Origin: UBA4717 sp045577925
Lineage (GTDB): Bacteria; Bacillota; Clostridia; Oscillospirales; CAG-272
Direction of reading: 5' to 3'
Length of the DNA: 56,648 bases
NCBI GenBank assembly: GCA_045577925.1
Contig: JAZNJH010000028.1
Location: 1-56,648, forward strand
The first letter of the stretch is position 1. Each line of letters begins with the position of its first letter. The notes under the pieces were generated by a model. It was not told the DNA's origin, did no database searches, and saw only the letters and a program-made list of their open reading frames with translations. Shown here one piece after another: positions 17,236 through 24,457 of this stretch. Both the position numbers and the translations under genes were made by a program.

Positions 17236-18144
17236 CAAATCATCATCAAGAGTCCACTCGGGCATAACAGACGTGCTCTGATACATCACCGCCGATACGT
17301 AATAGTACCCGTTGTATGAGTTATGCCTTGCATAGCAGCGCAAAAAGCGGTATCCCGGATACCGTCTTTCCCAATATTCACGATCATCAATACGCTCTTT
17401 TGCAAGCTTTTCAACACCGCGAGGCGTTATCTTACCGTCGCGCGGCTTAAGCTCTCTCGGCTTTTTGAGATTTGTCGAGTGAGAAAAACGCTTCTCTCTC
17501 GAAAGCTCCTTTGACATATACTTAGCCGCCGACTCGGGTCCAAAACGCTCAGGGTCGAAATAATTGCACTTGGAGCGCTCTCCAAGCGTCCACATGGATT
17601 CAATAACACGCGCATCAAGTCCGCCCGTTATAAAAGCGTGAAAATGATAGCTAATAAGACCGGCATACTTTCCCGTCTTGTAAATAGTCTCTTCAACAAC
17701 GTACATGTACTTAAATTCACTCTCAAGCTTGCGCACGTTCGCCTCAAGCGACTCAATTAAGTTTGCAAGCTCATCATTTGCAGGATCAGATGCAAGAGCA
17801 GATATAAGCTTTTCTATACGCCTGCGCAAAATCTTTGCCTCTCTCGCACGGCGGCGCTTGATACGACCAAGGAAATTATTAAACTGAGAACGTGCACGCT
17901 TAACACTCTCGGGAGCATTCTCGGCAAAATATGTAAAATGCGCAAAATAGTCAGTATTGTCAAAATTTGTATTCGCATAGCGCACCATACGCTTTGCAGA
18001 CTGCGAACGGTTATATTTCTCCTGCTCTGCAGAGCTCCGCTTTATACCCGGCGCACGCTCAGGTATCTTGCGGCCGTCATTAAAAACGGGAAAGAAGTCT
18101 ACTTCCAAAAGCTTCCCCGATTGTATTCTTCTTTCCCTTTGCAT
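17221..18144 (-). CDS. HUH endonuclease, rolling-circle replication initiator
   Basis: A 307-residue protein with the HUH signature SYHFHAFITGG (His167 and His169 as metal ligands) and a candidate catalytic tyrosine at 209 in AAKYMSKELSREKR, followed by the S.NLKKP segment common to phage and plasmid rolling-circle initiators. The insert at 95-145 is a long basic coiled coil. Such proteins nick the origin and stay covalently bound to the 5' end. Finding one in a tailed-phage prophage with a terminase suggests it either starts phage replication or derives from a plasmid or ssDNA element. A DUF6017-like gene lies directly upstream. Confidence 0.8.
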   Translation of the reverse strand: MQRERRIQSGKLLEVDFFPVFNDGRKIPERAPGIKRSSAEQEKYNRSQSAKRMVRYANTNFDNTDYFAHFTYFAENAPESVKRARSQFNNFLGRIKRRRAREAKILRRRIEKLISALASDPANDELANLIESLEANVRKLESEFKYMYVVEETIYKTGKYAGLISYHFHAFITGGLDARVIESMWTLGERSKCNYFDPERFGPESAAKYMSKELSREKRFSHSTNLKKPRELKPRDGKITPRGVEKLAKERIDDREYWERRYPGYRFLRCYARHNSYNGYYYVSAVMYQSTSVMPEWTLDDDLWMPD

Positions 18145-18164
18145 ACTTCCTACACTCCGTTATC

Positions 18165-18204
18165 TCATAAAATCCGTAGGGACCGGCGTCCCCGACGGTC
18201 CGAT
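18165..18204 (-). repeat. GGACCG hairpin after the DUF6017-like gene
   Basis: The stem GGACCGtCGGGGACGcCGGTCC begins four bases after the stop codon at 18205. The same stem occurs at 17183-17204 downstream of the HUH gene. Confidence 0.7.
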
Positions 18205-18606
18205 TTACCCGTTATCCCTCGCAACGTCGTTTATAACCGCAGCCTCAAGCTCAAAATAAGCATTGTAAAGCGCAGCTCTTAAATATTGCTTCTTCCGCCT
18301 GATCTCACTTGTAATAAGCTTGTACCTGTCGCAAACGTACTGCAGATGTTCATACGTCAAATGCTCGAATATCTCAGCCACCATATCTGCAGGCATTTCC
18401 TCGCCGTCAATACGAATAACACCGCATCGCCGGCATAATACCTCGCATATGGCAAGACAGCACTCGTGCGCAAGAGGCTTGTCCGCGTTGCAGATATAAT
18501 CAAAGCCGATACTCTTCTTGACGTTTTCAAGACACGCATAAAAGGACATGACCGGACAGACGTCTTTATTTTCTTTTTTCAGATAAACAGATTTTTGATT
18601 AAACAT
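18205..18606 (-). CDS. DUF6017-like replication-associated protein
   Basis: A 133-residue helical protein. The second half (RIDGEEMPADMVAEIFEHLTYEHLQYVCDRYKLITSEIRRKKQYLRAALYNAY) matches the pattern of the DUF6017 domain found at the C-terminus of clostridial plasmid and phage replication initiators. The N-terminal half has CCLAICEVLCRRCG. The usual winged-helix initiator part is missing, so this is either a stand-alone domain or a reduced partner of the HUH initiator downstream. The ATG at 18606 with GAGGGG is chosen over an upstream TTG. Confidence 0.7.
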   Translation of the reverse strand: MFNQKSVYLKKENKDVCPVMSFYACLENVKKSIGFDYICNADKPLAHECCLAICEVLCRRCGVIRIDGEEMPADMVAEIFEHLTYEHLQYVCDRYKLITSEIRRKKQYLRAALYNAYFELEAAVINDVARDNG

Positions 18607-18678
18607 CCGAAAATCCCCTCTCAATAAGTCTTTTTAAATAAAAGTTGGTCGAGTTATTACTATTCAATACAAGCCCGA

Positions 18679-18704
18679 AACTGCCCTCGAGAGGGGGCAG
18701 TTTT
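18679..18704. terminator. Bidirectional terminator-like hairpin
   Basis: AACTGCCC and GGGCAGTT form a stem with a 6-8 base loop, followed by TTTT on the plus strand and by TTT on the minus strand. It lies downstream of the small membrane protein gene at 18760-19128. Confidence 0.65.
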
Positions 18705-18759
18705 AAAGCCTGTATATTAGATGTAAATGTAAAAATCGACGTCAAAATTCAATAAATAT

Positions 18760-19128
18760 TTAAACTTTCTTATTACCGGGTATCCTTTTGCACTTCCCAA
18801 GCATCAAAGAGAGCAGCTTTGTCTCAATAGTCTTTCGCGTGCACTCAGTCGCAATATAAACAAAGATAGCACTCGCTATACATAAAAGCGCAATAATAAG
18901 ATAATCAGCACTCAGAGCGCCGTTTATAACTCCGATCACCAAAGAACCGCCGCAGCCGACCATAATCATACATATAATATAGAATAGATCAAACGGCGGC
19001 TTGAGCATGCTGTTCTTTTTATTAACGATATAATGCTCACCGCAACCGTAGCAGACCATATCTTCAGGTATATAATTAGTAGTTTCGATAATCGCACCGC
19101 AGTGCGGACACTGTATGTAGTAAGTCAT
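18760..19128 (-). CDS. Small membrane protein with N-terminal zinc ribbon
   Basis: 122 residues. The N-terminus has CPHCGAIIE and, 15 residues on, VCYGCGEHY, a two-knuckle zinc ribbon. Two hydrophobic helices follow (about 47-69 and 75-93) and then a basic tail. It would place a zinc ribbon on the cytoplasmic face. A clear ribosome binding site (AAAGGAAAG) precedes the ATG at 19128. Function unknown; it lies among early phage genes. Confidence 0.7.
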   Translation of the reverse strand: MTYYIQCPHCGAIIETTNYIPEDMVCYGCGEHYIVNKKNSMLKPPFDLFYIICMIMVGCGGSLVIGVINGALSADYLIIALLCIASAIFVYIATECTRKTIETKLLSLMLGKCKRIPGNKKV

Positions 19129-19151
19129 TATGTATCTTTCCTTTCCCTGCT

Positions 19152-19211
19152 TTACATTTTCGCCATTGATATAGCAATACCCATTGCCAAAATACCTAAT
19201 ACTATAGTCAT
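19152..19211 (-). CDS. Possible 19-aa hydrophobic microprotein
   Basis: ATG 19211 follows directly on the TAA stop of the 182-residue gene, with AAGGGAG in the last codons of that gene as a possible ribosome binding site. The peptide is one hydrophobic helix (TIVLGILAMGIAISMAKM). Too short to prove from sequence alone. Confidence 0.35.
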   Translation of the reverse strand: MTIVLGILAMGIAISMAKM

Positions 19212-19760
19212 TTACTCCCTTACCCTTTCCTTTACAATCTCATTAAGCCTTGCCTTTACAAACGCAGGATATATCCCGCCTTGTATGCACCGTCTTTCAA
19301 ATTCTTCTGCAAACTCTTTTATTGCTTCGGATTTTGCGGTTTTTAATTCCTCTGTTTTACATCTTAAAGCAAAGGCGATTTCGTCCTTGCTATAACACTC
19401 TTGCAAAAGCTCATTTAATGTTTTGACAACTTCGTCAAGGTCTTTATATTCGTATCTATAACCATTAAGCATATTTGTGAAAAATACAACCTTGCCATTT
19501 TCGATTTTATAGCCACTCGCCCCTGTCGGTTTCTGCTTGTTCTTCGACCTCGCAATCTCTGCCGTTGCATCTTTGAATAAAGCCCTTGCATCTTTTTCTT
19601 TTCTTTCTGCAATGATTTTATCAGCTTTTTGTCGGTTGATGAAGGCGAGAGCATATTGCATAGCAACGGTTTCTGAGCAAGCCATTTTCTCCAAAGGACA
19701 TTCAGCACACTTGCCGTTTATGCAACACTCCAAAGCCTTAATAATATCGTTATCGTTCAT
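19212..19760 (-). CDS. Conserved phage hypothetical protein with N-terminal Cys motif
   Basis: 182 residues. The N-terminus, DNDIIKALECCINGKCAECPLE with further Cys at 28, is the pattern of a small protein family common in clostridial phage early regions. The middle and C-terminal parts are charged helices, with a short beta region (GYKIENGKVVFFTNML) between. The ATG overlaps the stop of the upstream 75-residue gene, so they are co-translated. No known function. Confidence 0.7.
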   Translation of the reverse strand: MNDNDIIKALECCINGKCAECPLEKMACSETVAMQYALAFINRQKADKIIAERKEKDARALFKDATAEIARSKNKQKPTGASGYKIENGKVVFFTNMLNGYRYEYKDLDEVVKTLNELLQECYSKDEIAFALRCKTEELKTAKSEAIKEFAEEFERRCIQGGIYPAFVKARLNEIVKERVRE

Positions 19761-19984
19761 TCTTCTTTCTCCCTATATTTATCTCCGCCTAAGTTTAATA
19801 AATCTACAAGCTCACAGCTGTCACAATGCTCATCAAGCTCGTCCTGATTCTTGCACTCATTCGGAAATCTGCAATACTTGTCGCAGAATACCTCAACAGC
19901 TTTTGATACTTCCAGCTCCCAGCAAGTACTATGTAGCATTATCGGGAAGTGTACTTCCTTATTGCATCTCTTACATTTTCCCAC
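19757..19984 (-). CDS. Small Cys-rich phage protein
   Basis: 75 residues with three CxxC or CxxxC-type pairs: CKRCNKEV at the N-terminus, FCDKYCRFPNEC in the middle, and CDSCELV near the end. It is probably zinc binding. It overlaps both neighbours (14 bases with the DUF3846 gene and 4 with the 182-residue gene), so it belongs to the same early operon. Confidence 0.7.
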   Translation of the reverse strand: MGKCKRCNKEVHFPIMLHSTCWELEVSKAVEVFCDKYCRFPNECKNQDELDEHCDSCELVDLLNLGGDKYREKEE

Positions 19985-20291
19985 TATCGTGTCCTCCGAA
20001 TCTTAAAAGTCCGAACTCAAAAGCCTCCGGCACATCGCAGAACTCATCTTCACGCACACCTACAAAAATAATCGGGCCGACAAACGAAACACCGCATACG
20101 TCACAGTTGTACGGCAGGCCCATAATTCTGCCTTCCTCGTTGCAAATTATAGCTAAATCTGTTGCAAGTGTTACAGTCTCGATATATCCGCCAACTATCG
20201 TCTGAAGTGTTTCGAGACTGTTATTTATAAGTTTTTCGTGCGGATCCTCGCCCGGTCGTTTAATAATTACTTTGATTTGGTTTTTCTTCAT
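19971..20291 (-). CDS. DUF3846 domain protein
   Basis: 106 residues matching the DUF3846 pattern: an N-terminal strand, then ETLQTIVGGYIETVTL, then AIICNEEGRIMGLPYN and GPIIFVG. The family is common in Gram-positive phages and mobile elements and has no established function. It carries an extra CDVCGVS segment. The start ATG follows the SANT-repeat gene by 22 bases. Confidence 0.8.
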   Translation of the reverse strand: MKKNQIKVIIKRPGEDPHEKLINNSLETLQTIVGGYIETVTLATDLAIICNEEGRIMGLPYNCDVCGVSFVGPIIFVGVREDEFCDVPEAFEFGLLRFGGHDSGKM

Positions 20292-20313
20292 TTGTTTTCT
20301 CCTACTTCTTTAT

Positions 20314-21417
20314 CTATATTTTCATCCGACTTTTGTCCCGGATAAATTTTCGGTACCCGGCGCGCTTCCGATCCGCCCTGCAGCGCTCGCACATTATATT
20401 CTGACGCCTCTCATAAAACGTCACACCGCACCGCACACAGTTCTGCGGTACAATACGAAGGAACACCGTACACTCATCACAATTATTTTCGCCGGCAGTG
20501 CACCCTTTGAGCTTGTCCCAATGCTGACACATATCCTTTTGCCAATACTCGCCGTATTCCATAGAATTTCTATAAGAAAGGATAGCACTTGATAAGCGGC
20601 GCATAAGAGTCTTTCGTTCGAAGATCTCTTTAACCGCCTCTTTTTTCTTCGCCCTCTCTTCGTCAGAAATGTATCTGCCATTCCCCCAAACGTCAAGACG
20701 ATGCAGCCGATGTTCTACTCCCGATACGGTACGATTTAATGCCAGGGCAATTTCCGTATATGTCATATCGCCTTTGCGGTACATAAGTATAAGCTGATCA
20801 TCTTCGTGCTTGGTCCACTTCTGAGCCTTGCGGGCCGGCAGAGTTGCATCAATATTTCTTTTAGCTGCAAGCCAGTCGTATTCCATGCCTAAGCCGTAAA
20901 GCTCAACGCGCCGACTGTCCCATAAATCTTGGTGAGCCTCAAGCCATTTGAGCAGATCACAAAACATAATAACCGTCGTAGTACGTTTTGACTCTCCGAG
21001 CCTTTTCTTCTTGGCTTTCAGCCCACACTTTAGAAGCCAATAATCAGTGACCGTATGAATATCCACACCAAGAAGCTCAGAAACTTTGCGTGCCGACATC
21101 ATTTCGCCCGATCGCACTTGACTTCGATGATGCGTCCTCATTGCCTTTATTTTTACAGCATTTACAGATCTACCAAGTTTCTTAGCAATTTCAGGTATAG
21201 TCTTTTCTCCCCATACCTCATGTAAATAACTTAACTCTTCGTCAGACCATTCTCGTTTCCTCTGACCCTCTTTGTCCACAAGACCAAGTTGTCTTCTTTT
21301 GCCACCAATCGAAGAAACAGGACGGTTAAGTGTTTTACTAATCTCGCTGTCGGGGAGCTCCCAATTTTCTTGTAAATATGAGAGCTCACCCTCAGTCCAC
21401 GTCCTTCTGCTTCCCAT
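20314..21417 (-). CDS. SANT/Myb-like DNA-binding regulator with C-terminal zinc ribbon
   Basis: About 367 residues. Three tryptophan-marked SANT or GcrA-like helical repeats are visible: RRTWTEGELSYLQENW, KREWSDEELSYLHEVWG and QKWTKHEDDQLILMYRKG, each with a following recognition-helix segment (for example EIAKKLGRSVNAVKIKA). A middle HTH (SARKVSELLGVDIHTVTDY) lies between the second and third. The C-terminus has CVRCGVTFYERRQNIMCERC, a four-Cys ribbon. It is likely a phage transcription regulator, perhaps of the late operon, which is inference from position. Start chosen at ATG 21417; a GTG seven codons upstream is the alternative. Confidence 0.75.
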   Translation of the reverse strand: MGSRRTWTEGELSYLQENWELPDSEISKTLNRPVSSIGGKRRQLGLVDKEGQRKREWSDEELSYLHEVWGEKTIPEIAKKLGRSVNAVKIKAMRTHHRSQVRSGEMMSARKVSELLGVDIHTVTDYWLLKCGLKAKKKRLGESKRTTTVIMFCDLLKWLEAHQDLWDSRRVELYGLGMEYDWLAAKRNIDATLPARKAQKWTKHEDDQLILMYRKGDMTYTEIALALNRTVSGVEHRLHRLDVWGNGRYISDEERAKKKEAVKEIFERKTLMRRLSSAILSYRNSMEYGEYWQKDMCQHWDKLKGCTAGENNCDECTVFLRIVPQNCVRCGVTFYERRQNIMCERCRADRKRAGYRKFIRDKSRMKI

Positions 21418-21421
21418 ATCT

Positions 21422-21640
21422 TTAACTCGCCACTTCACTCATATGTATCTTTTTCTTGCGCACGTCCGCACCGGGCGAACGCCAACCGCCCCTTTTGGGA
21501 TAAAGCGTAAACGTCGCCGACTTGTCATCGAAAAACGCAGTATATATCTGCGCAAGCACACCGATGTCGTTGTATTCCCCAATCTCATAGGTACTCGCAC
21601 CCGATCCAAGTATCTTATACCGCTTCGCGCCGAACATCAT
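21422..21640 (-). CDS. Small phage protein, unknown
   Basis: 72 residues, beta-rich, containing GSGASTYEIGEYNDIGVLAQIYTAFFDDKSATFTLY. The start at 21640 (MM) has a GGCGGTG ribosome binding site within the end of the upstream gene, overlapping it by 26 bases, and the stop precedes the SANT-repeat gene directly. No family recognised. Confidence 0.6.
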   Translation of the reverse strand: MMFGAKRYKILGSGASTYEIGEYNDIGVLAQIYTAFFDDKSATFTLYPKRGGWRSPGADVRKKKIHMSEVAS

Positions 21641-21941
21641 ACTTCACCGCCTGCAATAGAAACAGAGATACACGCTTCATCGTAATGGCAATACCGCTTA
21701 CCAACACAAACTTCGCACTCTGTAAACACCTGTACGAAACATGCTCGGCTATAGACTTCAGCAAATCAACGGTCGCTTTGTCTGCCAGACTCACACCGTC
21801 CTCACCCGTAAGCAGTTTTTCAATTTCCTCGTTCGCACGCTCAAGATATTCACGGCGTACACGCTCGCGCTTAGCATCACCACAATCACACGGACCAAAT
21901 CCAACCTGACCGCAATATGTACATACATTAGTTTCTGACAT
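21615..21941 (-). CDS. Small phage protein with zinc-knuckle start
   Basis: About 108 residues. The N-terminus, CTYCGQVGFGPCDCGDAKRERV, is a compact four-Cys knuckle followed by a basic helix. The C-terminal half is helical. The ATG at 21941 is preferred because AAGGAGAAGAGAG lies directly upstream; the longer frame to 22028 lacks such a site and would overlap the HTH gene. Function unknown. Confidence 0.6.
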   Translation of the reverse strand: MSETNVCTYCGQVGFGPCDCGDAKRERVRREYLERANEEIEKLLTGEDGVSLADKATVDLLKSIAEHVSYRCLQSAKFVLVSGIAITMKRVSLFLLQAVKYDVRREAV

Positions 21942-21960
21942 CTCTCTTCTCCTTTGTAAT

Positions 21961-22185
21961 TTATAATAATTTCCGCCTGTCTTCGGGGCTGATGCGAAGC
22001 ATATCGCAAACCCTGCGAAGCTCGGCAAGCCGGAACAATCCCGGACAATTCAGCCAGTTTATAAGAGTCTGACCTGTTATTCCAAGATTCTCAGCCACTT
22101 GATTCTGTGTAAGACCGCTTACAGCAATATGACCTTTAAGAATCTTGCGAAATTCGCTGTCTCTTGGTGCTGTACTTTTATTCAT
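21961..22185 (-). CDS. Small helix-turn-helix protein
   Basis: 74 residues. QNQVAENLGITGQTLINWLNCPGLFRLAELRRVCDML fits an XRE-like helix-turn-helix with a modified recognition helix. The ATG at 22185 has AGAGGGG six bases upstream and overlaps the stop of the preceding 59-residue gene. It is probably an early regulator or an excisionase-type DNA-binding protein. Confidence 0.65.
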   Translation of the reverse strand: MNKSTAPRDSEFRKILKGHIAVSGLTQNQVAENLGITGQTLINWLNCPGLFRLAELRRVCDMLRISPEDRRKLL

Positions 22186-22357
22186 ATATGCCCCTCTCAT
22201 AACGCTTCAGCCTGAACTCACATTTCAAAGGCTCGCAGCCTCGATCGCGAAGCTTCTCATTTTCCTGCTTTAAATAGCGCATCAACCTGCGCTGAAGATC
22301 TTTCGCATATCCCTCATCGGAAATATGCAGCGTGACAACCACGTTTCTCTCTTCCAT
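22178..22357 (-). CDS. Small early phage protein (59 aa)
   Basis: ATG 22357 with AAGGAG upstream. The protein begins MEERNVVVTLHISDEGYAKD and continues as a basic helix with RDRGCEPLKCEFRLKRYERG. It overlaps the next gene's start by eight bases, supporting an operon. No family recognised. Confidence 0.55.
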   Translation of the reverse strand: MEERNVVVTLHISDEGYAKDLQRRLMRYLKQENEKLRDRGCEPLKCEFRLKRYERGIYE

Positions 22358-22383
22358 ATCGTTTTCTCCTTAATTTTGTATAC

Positions 22384-22412
22384 TTGTGTTTTTCTGGAAA
22401 GTATGTTATAAT
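22384..22412 (+). promoter_or_regulatory. Vegetative promoter for the plus-strand 97-aa gene
   Basis: TTGTGT, 17-base spacer, TATAAT at 22407-22412, followed by AAAGGAGG before the TTG start at 22442. Confidence 0.7.
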
Positions 22413-22441
22413 CCTCTCTATAAAGAAAGGAGGCGATCACC

Positions 22442-22735
22442 TTGCTGTTTAGTCATGATGAAATTGTAATTCTGCAAAGCGCCGTCGAAACGTATAACGA
22501 AGAACCCCGTTATAACCTGAAGCCGGAAATTCAAGAACAACTCTGTCAGTCTATTCTTAATAAGCTTAAGTACCTTACATCTCTAACGTATTTCACCAAA
22601 AAAGAATACTCCGCTATGCTTTTGGCTTTAGCGCACATCGAGTCTTGTCGAGAAATTCTAAATATTCCTGTCGACAACGCTTTCGATGAGCTCGTTGAAA
22701 AAGTAATCGAACTAAGTAAACCGGAAACAGAATAA
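22442..22735 (+). CDS. Small helical protein on the plus strand inside the early region
   Basis: 97 residues, all helical and acidic, with segments EIVILQSAVETYNEEPRYNLKPE and MLLALAHIESCREILNIP. The TTG start has a strong AAAGGAGG ribosome binding site seven to eight bases upstream, its own promoter and its own terminator (22802-22843). It opposes the early leftward transcript, so its expression could interfere with early gene expression. No family recognised. Confidence 0.65.
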   Translation: MLFSHDEIVILQSAVETYNEEPRYNLKPEIQEQLCQSILNKLKYLTSLTYFTKKEYSAMLLALAHIESCREILNIPVDNAFDELVEKVIELSKPETE

Positions 22736-22801
22736 CCTCATTTTTGCTAAAATTCTGTCTTGCCATTCTGTATAGACGTATCTTAGCTTTGCATCTTTTA
22801 A

Positions 22802-22843
22802 CAGTCGCTGACACCCCCACGTGTCGGCGGCTGTTTCTTTTTC
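22802..22843 (+). terminator. Rho-independent terminator
   Basis: A 13-bp stem (CAGTCGCTGACAC with GTGTCGGCGGCTG, two wobble pairs) is followed by TTTCTTTTT. Confidence 0.85.
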
Positions 22844-22875
22844 TCTCTTCCATTGCTTTCTCCTTCCCTCTCAGC

Positions 22876-23082
22876 TCACTTAGCGTGAGCGGTTGTGCTT
22901 TCGCCAGTCAGTAGCTCGTCCACCGTACATTCAAGTACAGAAGCAAGTTTAGGCATTTTTTTCGCGGTAGGATTAGATTTGCCGCTTTCCCACATTGCTA
23001 CTGTCGAACGCGATACTGACACTTCTCGCGCCAGCTGCTCTTGTGTCAGCCCTCTTGACACCCTCAAAGCTTCTATATTCAT
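22876..23082 (-). CDS. Cro-like HTH repressor
   Basis: 68 residues, almost entirely an XRE helix-turn-helix: LRVSRGLTQEQLAREVSVSRSTVAMWESGKSNPTAKKMPKLASVLECTVDELL. It is transcribed divergently from the CI-like gene, the usual place for Cro, and is the first gene of the leftward early operon. The ATG has an AAGGGGGGCG ribosome binding site. It should bind the same operators as the CI-like repressor at 23099-23197. Confidence 0.85.
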   Translation of the reverse strand: MNIEALRVSRGLTQEQLAREVSVSRSTVAMWESGKSNPTAKKMPKLASVLECTVDELLTGESTTAHAK

Positions 23083-23098
23083 TTTTTCGCCCCCCTTT

Positions 23099-23204
23099 TG
23101 TCAAGCTTCTTGACATAATCATAGCACGCGCATTTATTTTTGTCAAGATGTTTGACAAAAATATTTTGTTTTTTATTGATTGTCAAGTTTTTTGACGTTA
23201 TAAT
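23099..23204. promoter_or_regulatory. Lysis-lysogeny switch: three operators and two divergent promoters
   Basis: Three operators of the form TGTCAAG-N3-CTTGACA lie at 23099-23115 (perfect 7-bp arms), 23141-23157 and 23181-23197. The leftward promoter has TTGACA (23141-23146 on the minus strand) inside the second operator, a 17-base spacer and TATGAT (23118-23123). The rightward promoter is TTGATT (23176-23181), 17-base spacer and TATAAT (23199-23204), with the third operator in its spacer. Confidence 0.85.
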
Positions 23205-23225
23205 ATAACTAAAGGATGTGATATA

Positions 23226-23825
23226 TTGAAAACATTAAAACAACTTAGAACACAAAAGGGAATGAATCAGCAAAAGCTCGCTGATTTGATAGGCGTATCT
23301 CGTTCAACGATAGCAATGTGGGAAACCGATTCAAGCCAACCCGATAACGAATCATTAAAAAAATTATCTTATATTCTTGATTGTTCAATTGATTTTTTAC
23401 TTGGTCGCGAAGAAACCGAACCCAAACGCATAGGCGTAAAAATCCCCGTATACGGCAAAGTCGCAGCCGGTATTCCAATCGAAGCTATCGAAGAAATAAT
23501 TGATTATGAAGAAATTGATGAAGATATGGCACGAAACGGAGAATACATCGCGCTTCAGATTAAAGGTAACAGTATGGAACCGCGCATGCTTGACGGCGAC
23601 GTCGTAATAGTAAGATTACAGTCTGATTTCAACAATGGCGATACAGTAATCGTGCTTGTCAACGGAGACGAAGCAACGTGCAAGAAAATAAAAAAGACAC
23701 CCGAAGGTGTCATGCTAATATCAACAAATCCCGAATACGAGCCGATGTTCTACTCAAAAAAGCAGGTCGAAGATCTTCCAGTTCGAGTGCTCGGTAAAGT
23801 CGTTGAGCTTAGAGCAAAATTTTAA
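23226..23825 (+). CDS. CI-like repressor, LexA/S24 peptidase type
   Basis: 199 residues. An XRE helix-turn-helix fills residues 5-60 and its recognition part (SRSTIAMWE) is the same as in the Cro-like protein. A S24 domain follows: AAG at 80-82 as the self-cleavage site, GNSMEPRM with Ser116 as nucleophile, and a Lys at 153/154 as general base. It should maintain lysogeny and be inactivated by RecA-stimulated self-cleavage during DNA damage. The start is TTG at 23226 after AAAGGATG. Confidence 0.92.
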   Translation: MKTLKQLRTQKGMNQQKLADLIGVSRSTIAMWETDSSQPDNESLKKLSYILDCSIDFLLGREETEPKRIGVKIPVYGKVAAGIPIEAIEEIIDYEEIDEDMARNGEYIALQIKGNSMEPRMLDGDVVIVRLQSDFNNGDTVIVLVNGDEATCKKIKKTPEGVMLISTNPEYEPMFYSKKQVEDLPVRVLGKVVELRAKF

Positions 23826-23848
23826 ATATATTAAACGAGGGCTATTTT

Positions 23849-24181
23849 ATGACCAGAATCTATGATTTTTTCTTCAACATTTACACAATTATTTTCTCGC
23901 TTTTAAGTTTTGTTATGTCAAACAGAGTTTTATCAGGATTGTTTGCACTTCTCCCGCTAATCTTTATACCTGTAAACACCATCATAAGCTTTATTATAAT
24001 ATTTTTAACGTTGTTGCTGCCTATCTTATTCATACCTTTATGGATAATTGGATTTATATTCGTAATTCTTTCAGCACAAAATTGGTTATCAATAATATAT
24101 TACACGATATTTGCTGTTTTTATTGTATTTCCGATTATTTTTAGTGCAATATCAAAATTATTCTCGAAGCCAGGTTTTTAA
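23849..24181 (+). CDS. Small integral membrane protein of the lysogeny cassette
   Basis: 110 residues with about four hydrophobic segments (roughly 8-22, 28-60, 62-75, 80-104) and few charged residues. It directly follows the repressor gene on the same strand, so it is likely expressed in lysogens. Composition is AT-rich compared with the structural genes. Possible roles include superinfection exclusion, which is only inference. Confidence 0.65.
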   Translation: MTRIYDFFFNIYTIIFSLLSFVMSNRVLSGLFALLPLIFIPVNTIISFIIIFLTLLLPILFIPLWIIGFIFVILSAQNWLSIIYYTIFAVFIVFPIIFSAISKLFSKPGF

Positions 24182-24187
24182 AAAACT

Positions 24188-24427
24188 ATGAAATCCGCAA
24201 TAACTTTGATCAAGCGAATAATTATATTTATTATTATCGCATCTTTGCTTTTAGGGTGTTTTGCCATATTTAAAAGTTGCGAAGAAAACCGTACTTGGTA
24301 TTGGGTACCTAAAGGCGAGTGTATTCACATAACCAAAAAATGCCCGACCTTAAGCAGATCAAAAACAATACGAAGCGGTCTTATAGAAGAAGCCGGTAAC
24401 CGGCGAAAATGCAAAGTCTGTACTTAA
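24188..24427 (+). CDS. Membrane-anchored small Cys-rich protein
   Basis: 79 residues: one N-terminal membrane helix or signal anchor (about 8-30), then a domain WVPKGECIHITKKCPTLSRSKTIRSGLIEEAGNRRKCKVCT. The spacing of Cys and His resembles small metal-binding modules in clostridial secreted proteins. It starts six bases after the previous stop, without a strong ribosome binding site, so translational coupling is likely. Confidence 0.6.
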   Translation: MKSAITLIKRIIIFIIIASLLLGCFAIFKSCEENRTWYWVPKGECIHITKKCPTLSRSKTIRSGLIEEAGNRRKCKVCT

Positions 24428-24457
24428 AACACATTTTAACATTCGAGGTATATCAAC

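Noticed and set aside
22614..22853. Minus-strand ORF of 79 codons with AAGGAG before the ATG
   Set aside because: It overlaps the 97-residue plus-strand gene and its 5' part is the terminator hairpin of that gene. The product is a low-complexity basic sequence. A short early peptide cannot be excluded.
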